From assembly GCA_021776195.1 (NCBI GenBank), contig JAJFGK010000091.1:1-44559 (forward strand): a stretch of 44,559 bases of DNA. The letters run 5' to 3'. Of this stretch, positions 26,362 through 33,654 are shown in pieces. Numbering within the stretch: position 1 is the stretch's first letter; each line of letters begins with the position of its first letter. The stretch comes from Kiloniellaceae bacterium (GTDB taxonomy: Bacteria > Pseudomonadota > Alphaproteobacteria > Kiloniellales > Kiloniellaceae). The position numbers were made by a program, and so were the translations under genes. The notes below the pieces were generated by a model. That model did not search any database. It was not told the DNA's origin and worked only from the letters and a program-made list of their open reading frames with translations.

Positions 26362-26391
26362 TTGACGAGAACTCGCCTCAAGGTCTAACAG
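26362..26391 (+). promoter_or_regulatory. Candidate promoter of the XRE regulator gene
   Basis: TTGACG (26362-26367) is a good -35 match. TAACAG (26386-26391), 18 bp downstream, is a poor -10. The surrounding 26300-26450 tract is AT-rich and non-coding, as expected for a regulated promoter. Confidence 0.3.
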
Positions 26392-26452
26392 AGTTGTGTC
26401 GCCGATCAACGATCGGACGATGAAAACAACTCGATAAAAAAAGGGGTGTGCA

Positions 26453-26884
26453 TTGCAGAGAAAAAAGTATAGCCGAGGTCCGGACTACATCGACGTTCAC
26501 GTCGGTGCGCAGGTTCGGGCGCGGCGCATCCTCCTAGGCCTCAGCCAGGAAAAGCTAGCCGAGGGTCTGGGAATCACGTTCCAACAGGTACAAAAGTACG
26601 AACGCGGATCGAACCGCGTCAGTGCGAGTAGGCTCTACAACATCGCACAGTTGTTGGACGTCCCCATCACATTCTTCTTTGAGGGGATCGAGGACAAAAA
26701 GAGTCCGGGCCTGAAGGAGGCCTTCACCCTCAAGGACTCGGGCCATGATTTGCCCGACGACCTGATGAGTCGGAAAGAGACCTTAAACCTGCTGCGCTAC
26801 TACTACTCCATCCAAGACGATGGCTTGCGGCAGAAGTTCTCGGATCTGCTCAAGGGCGTGACCCGTTCGGAGTTTGCGCTCTAA
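26453..26884 (+). CDS. XRE-family transcriptional regulator, PraR/PhrR-like
   Basis: This is a 143-residue regulator. The HTH_3 domain spans about residues 17-75. [20 protein letters not shown] starts it, [19 protein letters not shown] is the recognition segment, and [20 protein letters not shown] ends it. A short C-terminal helical part ([20 protein letters not shown]) follows. This layout is that of a conserved alphaproteobacterial family including rhizobial PraR/PhrR, which control surface and stress genes. The targets here are unknown. The start is TTG at 26453, with AAGGGG 8 nt upstream; no ATG precedes the domain. It converges on der, with a shared terminator. Confidence 0.85.
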   Translation: MQRKKYSRGPDYIDVHVGAQVRARRILLGLSQEKLAEGLGITFQQVQKYERGSNRVSASRLYNIAQLLDVPITFFFEGIEDKKSPGLKEAFTLKDSGHDLPDDLMSRKETLNLLRYYYSIQDDGLRQKFSDLLKGVTRSEFAL

Positions 26885-26927
26885 AGCACGACCCCTACTC
26901 AGATGGGATTGTTGGGTCGAAATCTAG

Positions 26928-26968
26928 CCTCTCGCCTGGGATGACCGGGCGAGAGGTTTCCCTTTTCT
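26928..26968 (+). terminator. Terminator of the XRE regulator gene
   Basis: CCTCTCGCCTGG (26928-26939) pairs with CCGGGCGAGAGG (26945-26956), with one G-T pair and a 5-nt loop, followed by a T-rich tract TTTCCCTTTT. It overlaps the last codon of der on the other strand and may also affect that transcript. Confidence 0.8.
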
Positions 26969-28331
26969 ACCGCTTGGGCGCGTAAGGATTGGCGCCTTTG
27001 CGCAGTTGAATTCTGATCGGCGTCCCCGGCAGCTTGAAATCGTCGCGCAACCGATTTTCCAGGTAACGCAGGTAGGACACCGGCAGATCCTCCGGTTTGC
27101 TGCAGAATATAGCAAAGGTCGGCGGCCGGCTCTTGGCTTGGGTGGCATACTTCATCCGGATCCGGCGCCCGCCCGGGGCCGGCGGCGGATGCGATGACGT
27201 CACGTCGACCAGCCAGCGGTTCAACTCGCTGGTCCCGATCCGCCGGTTCCAGACGTCGTAGGCCGCAAAGACCGCGTCCAGCAGACCGGTCAAGTTCTTA
27301 CCCTGCAGCGCCGACAGAGTGACAATGGGAATGCCGCGACTCTGCGGCAGGGACCGTTCGAGCCGGTCGCCGAGCGCCCGCAGGGTCGCGCTGCGGTCGG
27401 GACAGAGATCCCATTTGTTCAAGGCCACGACCAGCGCCCGCCCCTCGTCGATCACGCTGCGCGCAATCGTCAGGTCCTGCTTTTCCATCGGCAGGCAGGC
27501 GTCGAGCAGCAGCACCACGACCTGGGCGTAGCGAATGGTCCGCAGACTGTCCGACACCGAGAGCTTTTCCAGACGGTCGGAGATCCGCGCTTTCTTGCGC
27601 AGACCCGCGGTATCCACCAGCCGGATCCGGCGGTCCTTGGCCCGCCAGTCGATGGCGATCGAATCCCGGGTGATACCCGCTTCGGGCCCGGTCAGGACAC
27701 GATCTTCGCCCAGCAGCTTGTTGATCAGGGTCGATTTGCCGACGTTGGGCCGACCGACAATGGCAACCTGCATAGGTCCTTCTTTGTCGGCTTGCCTGGC
27801 GTCTTCACCGTCGCCGCCGTCATAAGGGTTGTCTTTGCCTTCGATGGTTTCGCGCAGGGCCTGATACAGCTCTCCCAGACCCTCGCCATGCTCCGCCGAG
27901 ATTGCCACCGGCTCGCCCAGGCCCAGCGCGTGCGCCTCGCTCACGCCCCACTGGCTGTTACGCGATTCGCACTTGTTGGCGACCAGGATCACCGGCTTGA
28001 CGACTCGCCGCAACCAATCCGCGAAAAATCGATCGAGCGGTGTGATCGAGGCCATCGCGTCGATCACGAAAAGCACGATGTCGGCATCCTCCACCGCCTG
28101 TTCGGTCTGCCCGCGCATGCGCGCCTCGAGGCTGCCCTCGTCGGCGTCCTCCAGGCCAGCGGTGTCGATCAGGCGCAGGGGCAGGTCATGCAACAGAATG
28201 TCGCCTTCCCGACGGTCGCGGGTCAGCCCCGGCGTGCCATCGACCAGTGCCAGACGCTTGCCGGCTAGACGGTTGAACAGCGTCGATTTGCCGACGTTCG
28301 GCCGTCCTACGATTGCGATTGTCTTTTGCAT
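26967..28331 (-). CDS. der: Ribosome biogenesis GTPase Der (EngA)
   Basis: Der is the double-GTPase needed for 50S subunit maturation. The first G domain has GRPNVGKSTLFNRLAG (about residue 9) and DTAGLED. An acidic linker (DGGDGEDARQADKEG) leads to the second G domain with GRPNVGKSTLINKLLG, DTAGLRKKARI and NKWD. The C-terminal KH-like domain contains RIRMKYATQAKSRPPTF and YLENRLRDDFKLPGTPIRI. Length is 454 residues. The ATG at 28331 follows AAGGGG. It is the last gene of the yfgM-bamB-der operon. Confidence 0.96.
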   Translation of the reverse strand: MQKTIAIVGRPNVGKSTLFNRLAGKRLALVDGTPGLTRDRREGDILLHDLPLRLIDTAGLEDADEGSLEARMRGQTEQAVEDADIVLFVIDAMASITPLDRFFADWLRRVVKPVILVANKCESRNSQWGVSEAHALGLGEPVAISAEHGEGLGELYQALRETIEGKDNPYDGGDGEDARQADKEGPMQVAIVGRPNVGKSTLINKLLGEDRVLTGPEAGITRDSIAIDWRAKDRRIRLVDTAGLRKKARISDRLEKLSVSDSLRTIRYAQVVVLLLDACLPMEKQDLTIARSVIDEGRALVVALNKWDLCPDRSATLRALGDRLERSLPQSRGIPIVTLSALQGKNLTGLLDAVFAAYDVWNRRIGTSELNRWLVDVTSSHPPPAPGGRRIRMKYATQAKSRPPTFAIFCSKPEDLPVSYLRYLENRLRDDFKLPGTPIRIQLRKGANPYAPKR

Positions 28332-28359
28332 GGGGCCCCTTCGGAGCAAACCGCTTGGA

Positions 28360-29697
28360 TCACCGGTAGACGAGCAACTCGGCATCGACTGTCAGAAAAT
28401 AAAGCCCCTGTTTGGCCACCACAGGGGTTACGGTCGCGCCGTCGGGCAACTCGATCTGGCCCAGCACCTTACCACTGTAGGGCGAGACCGCCAGGGCCTG
28501 ATCGTTCGAGCTGGCGACGATGAGGCGGTCACCGGCCAGAACCGGACCGAACCAGCGGATCGGATCCTCCTGGTCGTCGGGATCCTCGAAGCGCGGCAGG
28601 GGACGCACCCAGCGGATCGCGCCGGTCCGCCGCACCAGACAGACGATCTGGGAATCGTTGGTGAGCACGAAAATGAAATCGCCGGCGACCCAGGGAGTCT
28701 CGATTCCCCCGAGGTCGATATCCCAGAGCCGGGAGCCTTGCTCCAGATCCAGCGCCACCATGCGCCCGGCATGGCTGATGGCGAAAACTACCTCGCGGTC
28801 GATCACCGGGAGACCGCGCACCTGGGCGATGTCGGCCAGCGGGTCCACCGTGGCCAGAACCGCCAGGTTTTCGCTCCACAGGACCTCGCCGTCCTCGATC
28901 GACAGGGCAAAGATCTCGCCCGAGGAATAGGGCACGACCACCGCCCTGCCCTCGACCGCCGGTGTTGCCGAGCCCAGGATCCCCGCGATCTCCTGGACCC
29001 CGCGATGGGTCCAGATCACCGAGCCCGTTTCGGTTTCCATGGCGACGGTCTGGTTGTCCAGCGTCACCACGAAGACGCGGTCGCCGTAAACCGCCGGCCC
29101 GCCTCGCACCGGCCCGGAGACGCGCTGCTGCCACAGGACCTTGCCGCGCCGTGCGTCGAGCGCGAAGACCTTGGCGAACCCGGTACTGACAAAGACCTTG
29201 CCGCCGCTATAGGCGATCCCGCCGCCGAAAAACTCGTCGTCCTCGGTGGCCCGCTCCAGGTCGATCCGCCAGATCCGCCGGCCGTTGCGCGCGTCGAACC
29301 CGCTGACCGTCGAGCCGGCATCCATGGTGAAGACGAAATCGCCGACGACCAGCGGCTGGGCGAGTATTCGGGTCTCGTCGTCGGCCGCGTCGCCAACATC
29401 GGCTTTCCATTGCCGCTTCGGCTGAGCGCCGAGGGCGAGGTGGTACATGGCATGGTTCTGCACGCCGCCCGGCTGACTCCAGTCGCCGTTCGCATAGGGC
29501 TTGGGCAGGCGCACTTCCAGGTCGGCGAGACGGGAATCCGCGCTGATACCCCGGTCCAGGGCCAGGATCGCGATGCGCCGCCCCGGCAACGGCGGGCCGT
29601 CGTCGGATTCGCCCAGAAAGTCAGGCAGCAGATCGCACCCGCCAAGCAGCAACGTCAGCCCCGCCACAAGGCAGCAATGAAGGAACCCGGTGCGCAT
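28360..29697 (-). CDS. bamB: Outer membrane assembly lipoprotein BamB
   Basis: BamB is the beta-propeller lipoprotein of the BAM complex that inserts outer-membrane proteins. A lipoprotein signal ends at Cys21 (LTLLLGGC). The rest consists of PQQ-like propeller blades such as GFDARNGRRIWRIDLE, ALDARRGKVLWQQRV, AMETETGSVIWTHRG, ALSIEDGEVLWSENL and ALDLEQGSRLWDIDL, each with the blade W. Length is 445 residues. The ATG at 29697 is 7 nt after the upstream stop. A longer frame exists but would disrupt the signal. Confidence 0.93.
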   Translation of the reverse strand: MRTGFLHCCLVAGLTLLLGGCDLLPDFLGESDDGPPLPGRRIAILALDRGISADSRLADLEVRLPKPYANGDWSQPGGVQNHAMYHLALGAQPKRQWKADVGDAADDETRILAQPLVVGDFVFTMDAGSTVSGFDARNGRRIWRIDLERATEDDEFFGGGIAYSGGKVFVSTGFAKVFALDARRGKVLWQQRVSGPVRGGPAVYGDRVFVVTLDNQTVAMETETGSVIWTHRGVQEIAGILGSATPAVEGRAVVVPYSSGEIFALSIEDGEVLWSENLAVLATVDPLADIAQVRGLPVIDREVVFAISHAGRMVALDLEQGSRLWDIDLGGIETPWVAGDFIFVLTNDSQIVCLVRRTGAIRWVRPLPRFEDPDDQEDPIRWFGPVLAGDRLIVASSNDQALAVSPYSGKVLGQIELPDGATVTPVVAKQGLYFLTVDAELLVYR

Positions 29698-29704
29698 GGT
29701 CCGG

Positions 29705-30349
29705 CTATTCCTGCAAGGCGGCGGCCATCTCGGCCGCGCGGGCGCGAAGTCCACGCGGCGCCTCCAGGTCGTCGGCGAGCTGTTGATAGAGGTTCCGCGC
29801 TTCGCCGCGCTGGCCCTGGCGCAGAGCCAGCACCGCCTGCAATTCGAGCGCTGTCGCGCGGTAGGCTTGCCCGCCCCCGGTCAAGGGCGCCAAACGGCCA
29901 CGCAGCGCGTCCGGATCGCCCTCTTCAAGCTGATGCATCACCGATAGCAAGGTCGCCATCCCCTGGAAGGCCGACCCGGCACGCGACGCCGTGGCGATCT
30001 CGTCCCACAGGGCGATCGCACCCGCCCTGTCGCCGGCCTCCAGCAGCAGATTGGCCCTTTGGAAGCCCGCCAGGAGCGCATAGCCGCCACTGCCGGGGTC
30101 TCCGATATCCGCCAGTTGGGCATGGGCGGCCTCCTGGTTGCCCTCGCTCAGCGACGCGAGCGCCGCCGCATAGGCATTCGACCCATCGATGCTCTGCTGA
30201 CGCTGATAGTAGCGCCAGCCATGGAACCCAATGGCCGCAATCAAGACGATGGCGATCAGCCCGCTGACCACGCCTTTATGGCGTCGCCAGAAGGCGAGCG
30301 CCTGATCCTTGCGGACTTCCTCATCGACTTCACGAAAAATATCCGCCAC
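29705..30349 (-). CDS. YfgM-like membrane-anchored tetratricopeptide protein
   Basis: This is a 214-residue protein. The cytoplasmic start is FREVDEEVRKDQALAFWRRH, followed by one transmembrane helix (SGLIAIVLIAAIGFHGWRYY). A periplasmic helical repeat part follows, with SLSEGNQEAAHAQLADIG, LEAGDRAGAIALWDEIA and LRQGQRGEARNLYQQLADD. This is the architecture of E. coli YfgM, a chaperone partner at the Sec translocon encoded next to bamB and der, as here. The GTG start at 30349 follows GGAGG by 6 nt. First gene of the operon. Confidence 0.85.
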   Translation of the reverse strand: MADIFREVDEEVRKDQALAFWRRHKGVVSGLIAIVLIAAIGFHGWRYYQRQQSIDGSNAYAAALASLSEGNQEAAHAQLADIGDPGSGGYALLAGFQRANLLLEAGDRAGAIALWDEIATASRAGSAFQGMATLLSVMHQLEEGDPDALRGRLAPLTGGGQAYRATALELQAVLALRQGQRGEARNLYQQLADDLEAPRGLRARAAEMAAALQE

Positions 30350-30499
30350 GTCAAACCTCCGGCTCGAAAGAGCGCGCTACCATAGTCTCAGGCAGGGCCC
30401 AGATAAAGCATAAGATTAGGACTTTCAGGGCCTTGCCGCCTTGGCTCGCCAGCCACACCGCGGCCGTCCCGAATCGCCGTCAGAAAGGGGAGTTCTGCC

Positions 30500-31063
30500 T
30501 CAATCCGGCGCGTTTCCGGGCCGCCATTTGATCGTGCAGCCCATCGAGGCAAGCTGCTCGGCGGGGCCATGGCCGGTCTCGGCGATCCCGAGCATGGCCT
30601 CGTAGAGATCGCGTTTGGCCGACGCCACCGGCTGGGTTCGCGAAGCGTCGAGGCGGCCGCGGTACTGCAAGGCAAGAGCGGCATTGAAACCGAAGAAATC
30701 GGGCGTGCAGACCGCCTGGTAGGCCTTCGCGACTTCTTGCGTCTCATCGAACAGATAGGGAAAGGAAAAATCGCTCTCGCTGGCGAAGACCTTCATGTTG
30801 TCGAAGGAATCAGCGGGGTAGGCCTCGGTATCGTTGGCGTTTATCGCAACCACGCCGATGCCCGCCGCCTGCAGGTCCCGTCCGTCTCTGGCGATCCGGT
30901 CGGCGATGGCCCGGACATAGGGGCAGTGATTGCAGATGAAGGCGATCAGGGTTCCCTTTTCGCCGCGCAGATCGGCCAGACTGTAGCGTCGGCCGTCGAC
31001 CGCCGGCAACTCGAAGGCCGGCGCCGGCCAGTCGAACTGACAAAGATCGGGCACACCAGCCAT
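30500..31063 (-). CDS. Thioredoxin-fold redox protein (AhpC/TSA-like)
   Basis: This is a 187-residue cytoplasmic protein. The segment PAFELPAVDGRRYSLADLRG is the peroxiredoxin/ResA-type N-terminus. ICNHCPYVRAIADRI carries a CxxC pair (CNHC) followed by a Pro, and GVVAINANDTEAYPADS and the cis-Pro-region VCTPDFFGFNAA complete the fold. The family includes predicted thiol-disulfide or peroxide-handling proteins; the substrate is unknown. GAGG lies 8 nt before the ATG. It is separated by 150 bp, with no recognisable signal, from the yfgM-bamB-der operon on the same strand. Confidence 0.85.
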   Translation of the reverse strand: MAGVPDLCQFDWPAPAFELPAVDGRRYSLADLRGEKGTLIAFICNHCPYVRAIADRIARDGRDLQAAGIGVVAINANDTEAYPADSFDNMKVFASESDFSFPYLFDETQEVAKAYQAVCTPDFFGFNAALALQYRGRLDASRTQPVASAKRDLYEAMLGIAETGHGPAEQLASMGCTIKWRPGNAPD

Positions 31064-31209
31064 CGGGCCACCTCTTCCAGTTGTGAGCCAGGGACCAGAC
31101 CCTCCGCACCCGGGGCACCGGATCGCGCAAGCCTAGCCTAAACCCTTTGTTTACCCGGGCAGCGGACACTTGAAAAGACGAGATAGGTAGTCTCAAGGAA
31201 CCAGCAGTC

Positions 31210-31593
31210 ATGACAATGCGGCTTTTTCTCGCGGCGGCCATCCTGAGCCAGCTCAGCGCCTGCGACTTCGCCAGCCAGGCGGCCATGGCCGGATTCAACC
31301 TTGTCTCCTACGTCCATACCGACAAGACCCTGACCGATCATGCTATTTCCTATATCACCGAGGAAAACTGCTCGATCCGGCACTCCGCAAACAACCAGCC
31401 CTACTGCCAGCCGCTGCCGGAGGCCGACTTGGCGGCCGGTTGGGGCAGCGACGCCCCTTACAACGACCCCAACGGCCTGGGCGACAGCGAGATTGCCAGC
31501 GCCCCACCGGTCTTCTGCTATCGGACATTGGGCAATATTTCCTGTTACTCCGAGCCCGACCCCACCGCCAGTTCCTACGCGGCCATGCAGTAG
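31210..31593 (+). CDS. Small Cys-containing lipoprotein, uncharacterised
   Basis: This is a 127-residue protein. MTMRLFLAAAILSQLSACDF looks like a lipoprotein signal with LSAC as lipobox. The mature part contains DKTLTDHAISYITEENCS and YCQPLPE, then FCYRTLGNISCYSEPDP. Its several Cys residues could form disulfides in the periplasm. I recall similar small lipoproteins in other alphaproteobacteria but no assigned function. AAGGAA lies 10 nt before the ATG. It is divergent from the thioredoxin-fold gene (146 bp), and that proximity may be functional because of the Cys content, though this is speculation. Confidence 0.7.
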   Translation: MTMRLFLAAAILSQLSACDFASQAAMAGFNLVSYVHTDKTLTDHAISYITEENCSIRHSANNQPYCQPLPEADLAAGWGSDAPYNDPNGLGDSEIASAPPVFCYRTLGNISCYSEPDPTASSYAAMQ

Positions 31594-31739
31594 CCAAAGC
31601 GTCAATCCGACGGCTCCCGGTACCCGGACGTCGCCGGTTCTCCTGGACGTGACCTCCGAATTGAGGAAAACTAACGACGGTCGCGTGGTCGCCGGGCCAC
31701 CGCTACCGCGATGACGGCACGGGGAGGTGTTAAGAGACG

Positions 31740-32069
31740 ATGGGCAGTGTTTACCGGTTGGAACGACAGGGTCATCCATCGCGGCCTATCTTTTTCGATC
31801 GCATAGAACTCAACCAGCTTCTCTCACTTTACAGTCAGCGCGTCATTTCCGGAGAGTGGCGCGACTATGCGATCGACCAGAACGAGGGCACCGCGAATTT
31901 TTCGGTGTTCCGGCACAGTCATGATTCACCGGTCTTCACAATTTCCAAACGGCCCACGCGCCAGGGACGAGAATTCGTCGTGCGCTCCGGCCCGGCCAAG
32001 CTCAAGCGTGCGGCCACGCTCTCGGAGGCTCTGCAGATATTTAGCCGACACCTTAGGATCGTCATTTAA
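31740..32069 (+). CDS. DUF2794 family protein
   Basis: This is a 109-residue protein typical of alphaproteobacteria. The core IFFDRIELNQLLSLYSQRVI-SGEWRDYAID, then FSVFRHSHDSPVFTISKRP and LSEALQIFSRHLRIV, match the DUF2794 pattern. No function is known. It is a small soluble protein with no signal peptide. GGAGG lies 13 nt before the ATG, rather far. It is placed 146 bp after the lipoprotein gene and probably transcribed on its own. Confidence 0.85.
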   Translation: MGSVYRLERQGHPSRPIFFDRIELNQLLSLYSQRVISGEWRDYAIDQNEGTANFSVFRHSHDSPVFTISKRPTRQGREFVVRSGPAKLKRAATLSEALQIFSRHLRIVI

Positions 32070-32205
32070 CTATCTGTAACAGCTCAATTATAATTACCCA
32101 TCCCGAGAAAGAAGATCAGCCGTCCGGCAGCTCGCCATGACTCAATAGTCTTTATGAGTGGCGGATTCCAGTTTTATTGTTCTTGTTTTGTTCTATTATC
32201 GGAGC

Positions 32206-32505
32206 ATGACCAAGCCTCCGCAGGACGCAAAGCCGCCCCCACCGCCCCGCGCGCGCAAGACGCGCGGCGAGACCCATCCGATGACCTTGGGTGAACTGGC
32301 CGAGGGCGGCATCGACCTCTTCTGCTGGTGCGATCGCTGCCATCACAATGCGACTTTGAACCTCGACCCGCTGCTGCGCGAATTCGGACGGCGACAGGCG
32401 ATTCCCGCCTTGGCAATCCACCTGCGCTGTAGCCGCTGCAACGGCAAGGCCGTCTCCCTGAGGCCCGCCTGGCCCAGTCTCGGCCAGGTCACGCGCCATT
32501 CATAG
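32206..32505 (+). CDS. Small Cys4 zinc-ribbon-like protein
   Basis: This is a 99-residue protein starting MTKPPQDAKPPPPPRARK, a Pro/basic-rich tail. Two cysteine pairs follow: CWCDRC near residue 43 and CSRCNGKAV near residue 80. The spacing is that of a zinc ribbon, and the rest has short hydrophobic stretches (LNLDPLLREFG). I do not recognise a family. The ATG at 32206 has GGAG only 1 nt upstream, which is too close. Translation might be leaderless, or start at an in-frame GTG at 32158 that would prepend a hydrophobic 16 residues. The start is therefore uncertain. Confidence 0.65.
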   Translation: MTKPPQDAKPPPPPRARKTRGETHPMTLGELAEGGIDLFCWCDRCHHNATLNLDPLLREFGRRQAIPALAIHLRCSRCNGKAVSLRPAWPSLGQVTRHS

Positions 32506-32568
32506 ACAGTCCCGGCCAAGATGAGGTGGCTCAAGAATGCCGCTATCAACGGACATTGCAAACTTGAA

Positions 32569-32583
32569 TTAAAATCAAATTAA
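32569..32583. promoter_or_regulatory. CtrA-type binding site TTAA-N7-TTAA
   Basis: TTAA at 32569-32572 and TTAA at 32580-32583 are separated by exactly 7 bp, the full CtrA consensus of alphaproteobacteria. An overlapping palindrome, ATCAAATT-A-AATTTGAT, occupies 32574-32590. The site lies 210 bp upstream of the PilZ gene. CtrA controls motility and c-di-GMP genes in many members of the class; use here is inferred. Confidence 0.55.
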
Positions 32584-32665
32584 ATTTGATACGCTTTCGC
32601 CCAAAAGTTAACGCCAAGACAAGGAATTTGGCGCAACAATGGCTGATGTCTAGCCCCATAAACCG

Positions 32666-32738
32666 GGGATCGGACAGGTAGTGTCTCCGGGCCGGCGGTG
32701 GAGTTCCCCCATTTCGCCGCCGGTTCGGAGCCGATCCC
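32666..32738 (+). promoter_or_regulatory. Long nested hairpin in the leader of the PilZ gene
   Basis: Three nested paired segments are visible: GGGATCGG (32666-32673) with CCGATCCC (32731-32738), CTCCG (32685-32689) with CGGAG (32726-32730), and CCGGCGG (32692-32698) with CCGCCGG (32717-32723). The 3' arms are contiguous apart from 2 nt, so one 73-nt stem-loop could form 54 nt before the PilZ ATG. No T-run follows. It could be a regulatory leader or a small RNA. Confidence 0.5.
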
Positions 32739-32792
32739 AAACTTGGCCGACACCGAGTTTAGCCGGCCGCGAAGCAAGACAGGAGAAGCGAG

Positions 32793-33143
32793 ATGACCGA
32801 GAACTCTAACACCGATGGTAGCGTCGCGTCCCCAAGCGACCGCCGGCAGTTCAAGCGAGCCACGACGGTCCTGAACGGCAATCTCTACATGGCTTCCGAA
32901 AAGTTCCCCTCGGTGGTCCTCGATCTCTCGGTCAGCGGGGTCAGGCTCAAGGCCAAGGGCGATCTGCCGCTCGGCGCGCCGGTCACGCTGGCTCTTGCCG
33001 GAAAGGTGCATCTCGGGGGTGAAGTGATCTGGCGGCAAGGCGACACGGTCGGCATGAGCTTGAACAAAACGCCAGAGGCTGTCGCCAGCATCATGGCCGG
33101 CATGCTACCTCTCAGTTACCTCGAAGCCCGCCGCGCCGCCTGA
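32793..33143 (+). CDS. PilZ domain protein (c-di-GMP receptor)
   Basis: This is a 116-residue protein that is essentially a single PilZ domain. RRQFKR at residues 17-22 is the RxxxR c-di-GMP-binding motif. DLSVSGVRL near residue 43 is the [DN]xSxxG motif. The beta-barrel strands GAPVTLALAGKVHLGGEVIW and GMSLNKTP follow. Both motifs are intact, so it should bind c-di-GMP. AGGAG lies 8 nt before the ATG. A CtrA-type box and a long hairpin lie upstream. A diguanylate cyclase is about 3 kb away on the other strand. Confidence 0.88.
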   Translation: MTENSNTDGSVASPSDRRQFKRATTVLNGNLYMASEKFPSVVLDLSVSGVRLKAKGDLPLGAPVTLALAGKVHLGGEVIWRQGDTVGMSLNKTPEAVASIMAGMLPLSYLEARRAA

Positions 33144-33167
33144 AACCGGACCAGGCGCTTTGGCGAA

Positions 33168-33557
33168 CTACTGAACGTAGCCGATAAAGTACTCGCTGCC
33201 CGGCACCACGTAGCCGATCCCGTTCGCGTCGTAACAGAAGGTCCCGCCGAAAGCCGCCAGACTGCCATTGCGATAGCCGGTACCGGTCGTTGGCTTGCAA
33301 TCGTATCGCGCCCTCACGGGGACCCTGCTGTAGACCGGCACCTCGCGATAGCGTGGCCGGGACAGGGCATCGGCCAGAAGCAACCCGCCGATCAGCCCGC
33401 CCAATATATAAAGGCCTGCGTAGCCATGATGCCCGTGATGTCCTCTGTGATGGTATCGATGGCCGTGCCCGCCACCGGCCCAAGCTGGACCGACGCTGGC
33501 CAGGGCAAAGGCCGCCAACATCACGGCGATTGTGGTCACAGTCATGCCACGTCGCAT
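33168..33557 (-). CDS. His/Gly-rich small secreted protein
   Basis: This is a 129-residue protein. A signal peptide (TVTTIAVMLAAFALASVGPA, cleavage near AWAGG) is followed by GHGHRYHHRGHHGHHGY, a cluster of nine or more His. A hydrophobic Gly-rich segment (LYILGGLIGGLLLADAL) comes next. The C-terminal part has two Cys (YDCKPT, TFCYDANG) that may pair. The His cluster could bind metal ions. I do not recognise a characterised family. The ATG at 33557 is assumed; a second Met at codon 5 is possible. It is convergent with the PilZ gene. Confidence 0.7.
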   Translation of the reverse strand: MRRGMTVTTIAVMLAAFALASVGPAWAGGGHGHRYHHRGHHGHHGYAGLYILGGLIGGLLLADALSRPRYREVPVYSRVPVRARYDCKPTTGTGYRNGSLAAFGGTFCYDANGIGYVVPGSEYFIGYVQ

Positions 33558-33654
33558 CTCGGCTCTCCTTGCGCCTGGTGGATCGAAGACCCACTAGATT
33601 CTACGTTCAAAGACAGTAGAACATCCCCGAGTGTGCCACCGCGCGGACTTTCGA

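Noticed and set aside
32666..32738. c-di-GMP (GEMM) riboswitch before the PilZ gene
   Set aside because: The tempting context is not matched by the conserved GEMM core sequences; only the hairpin itself is reported.
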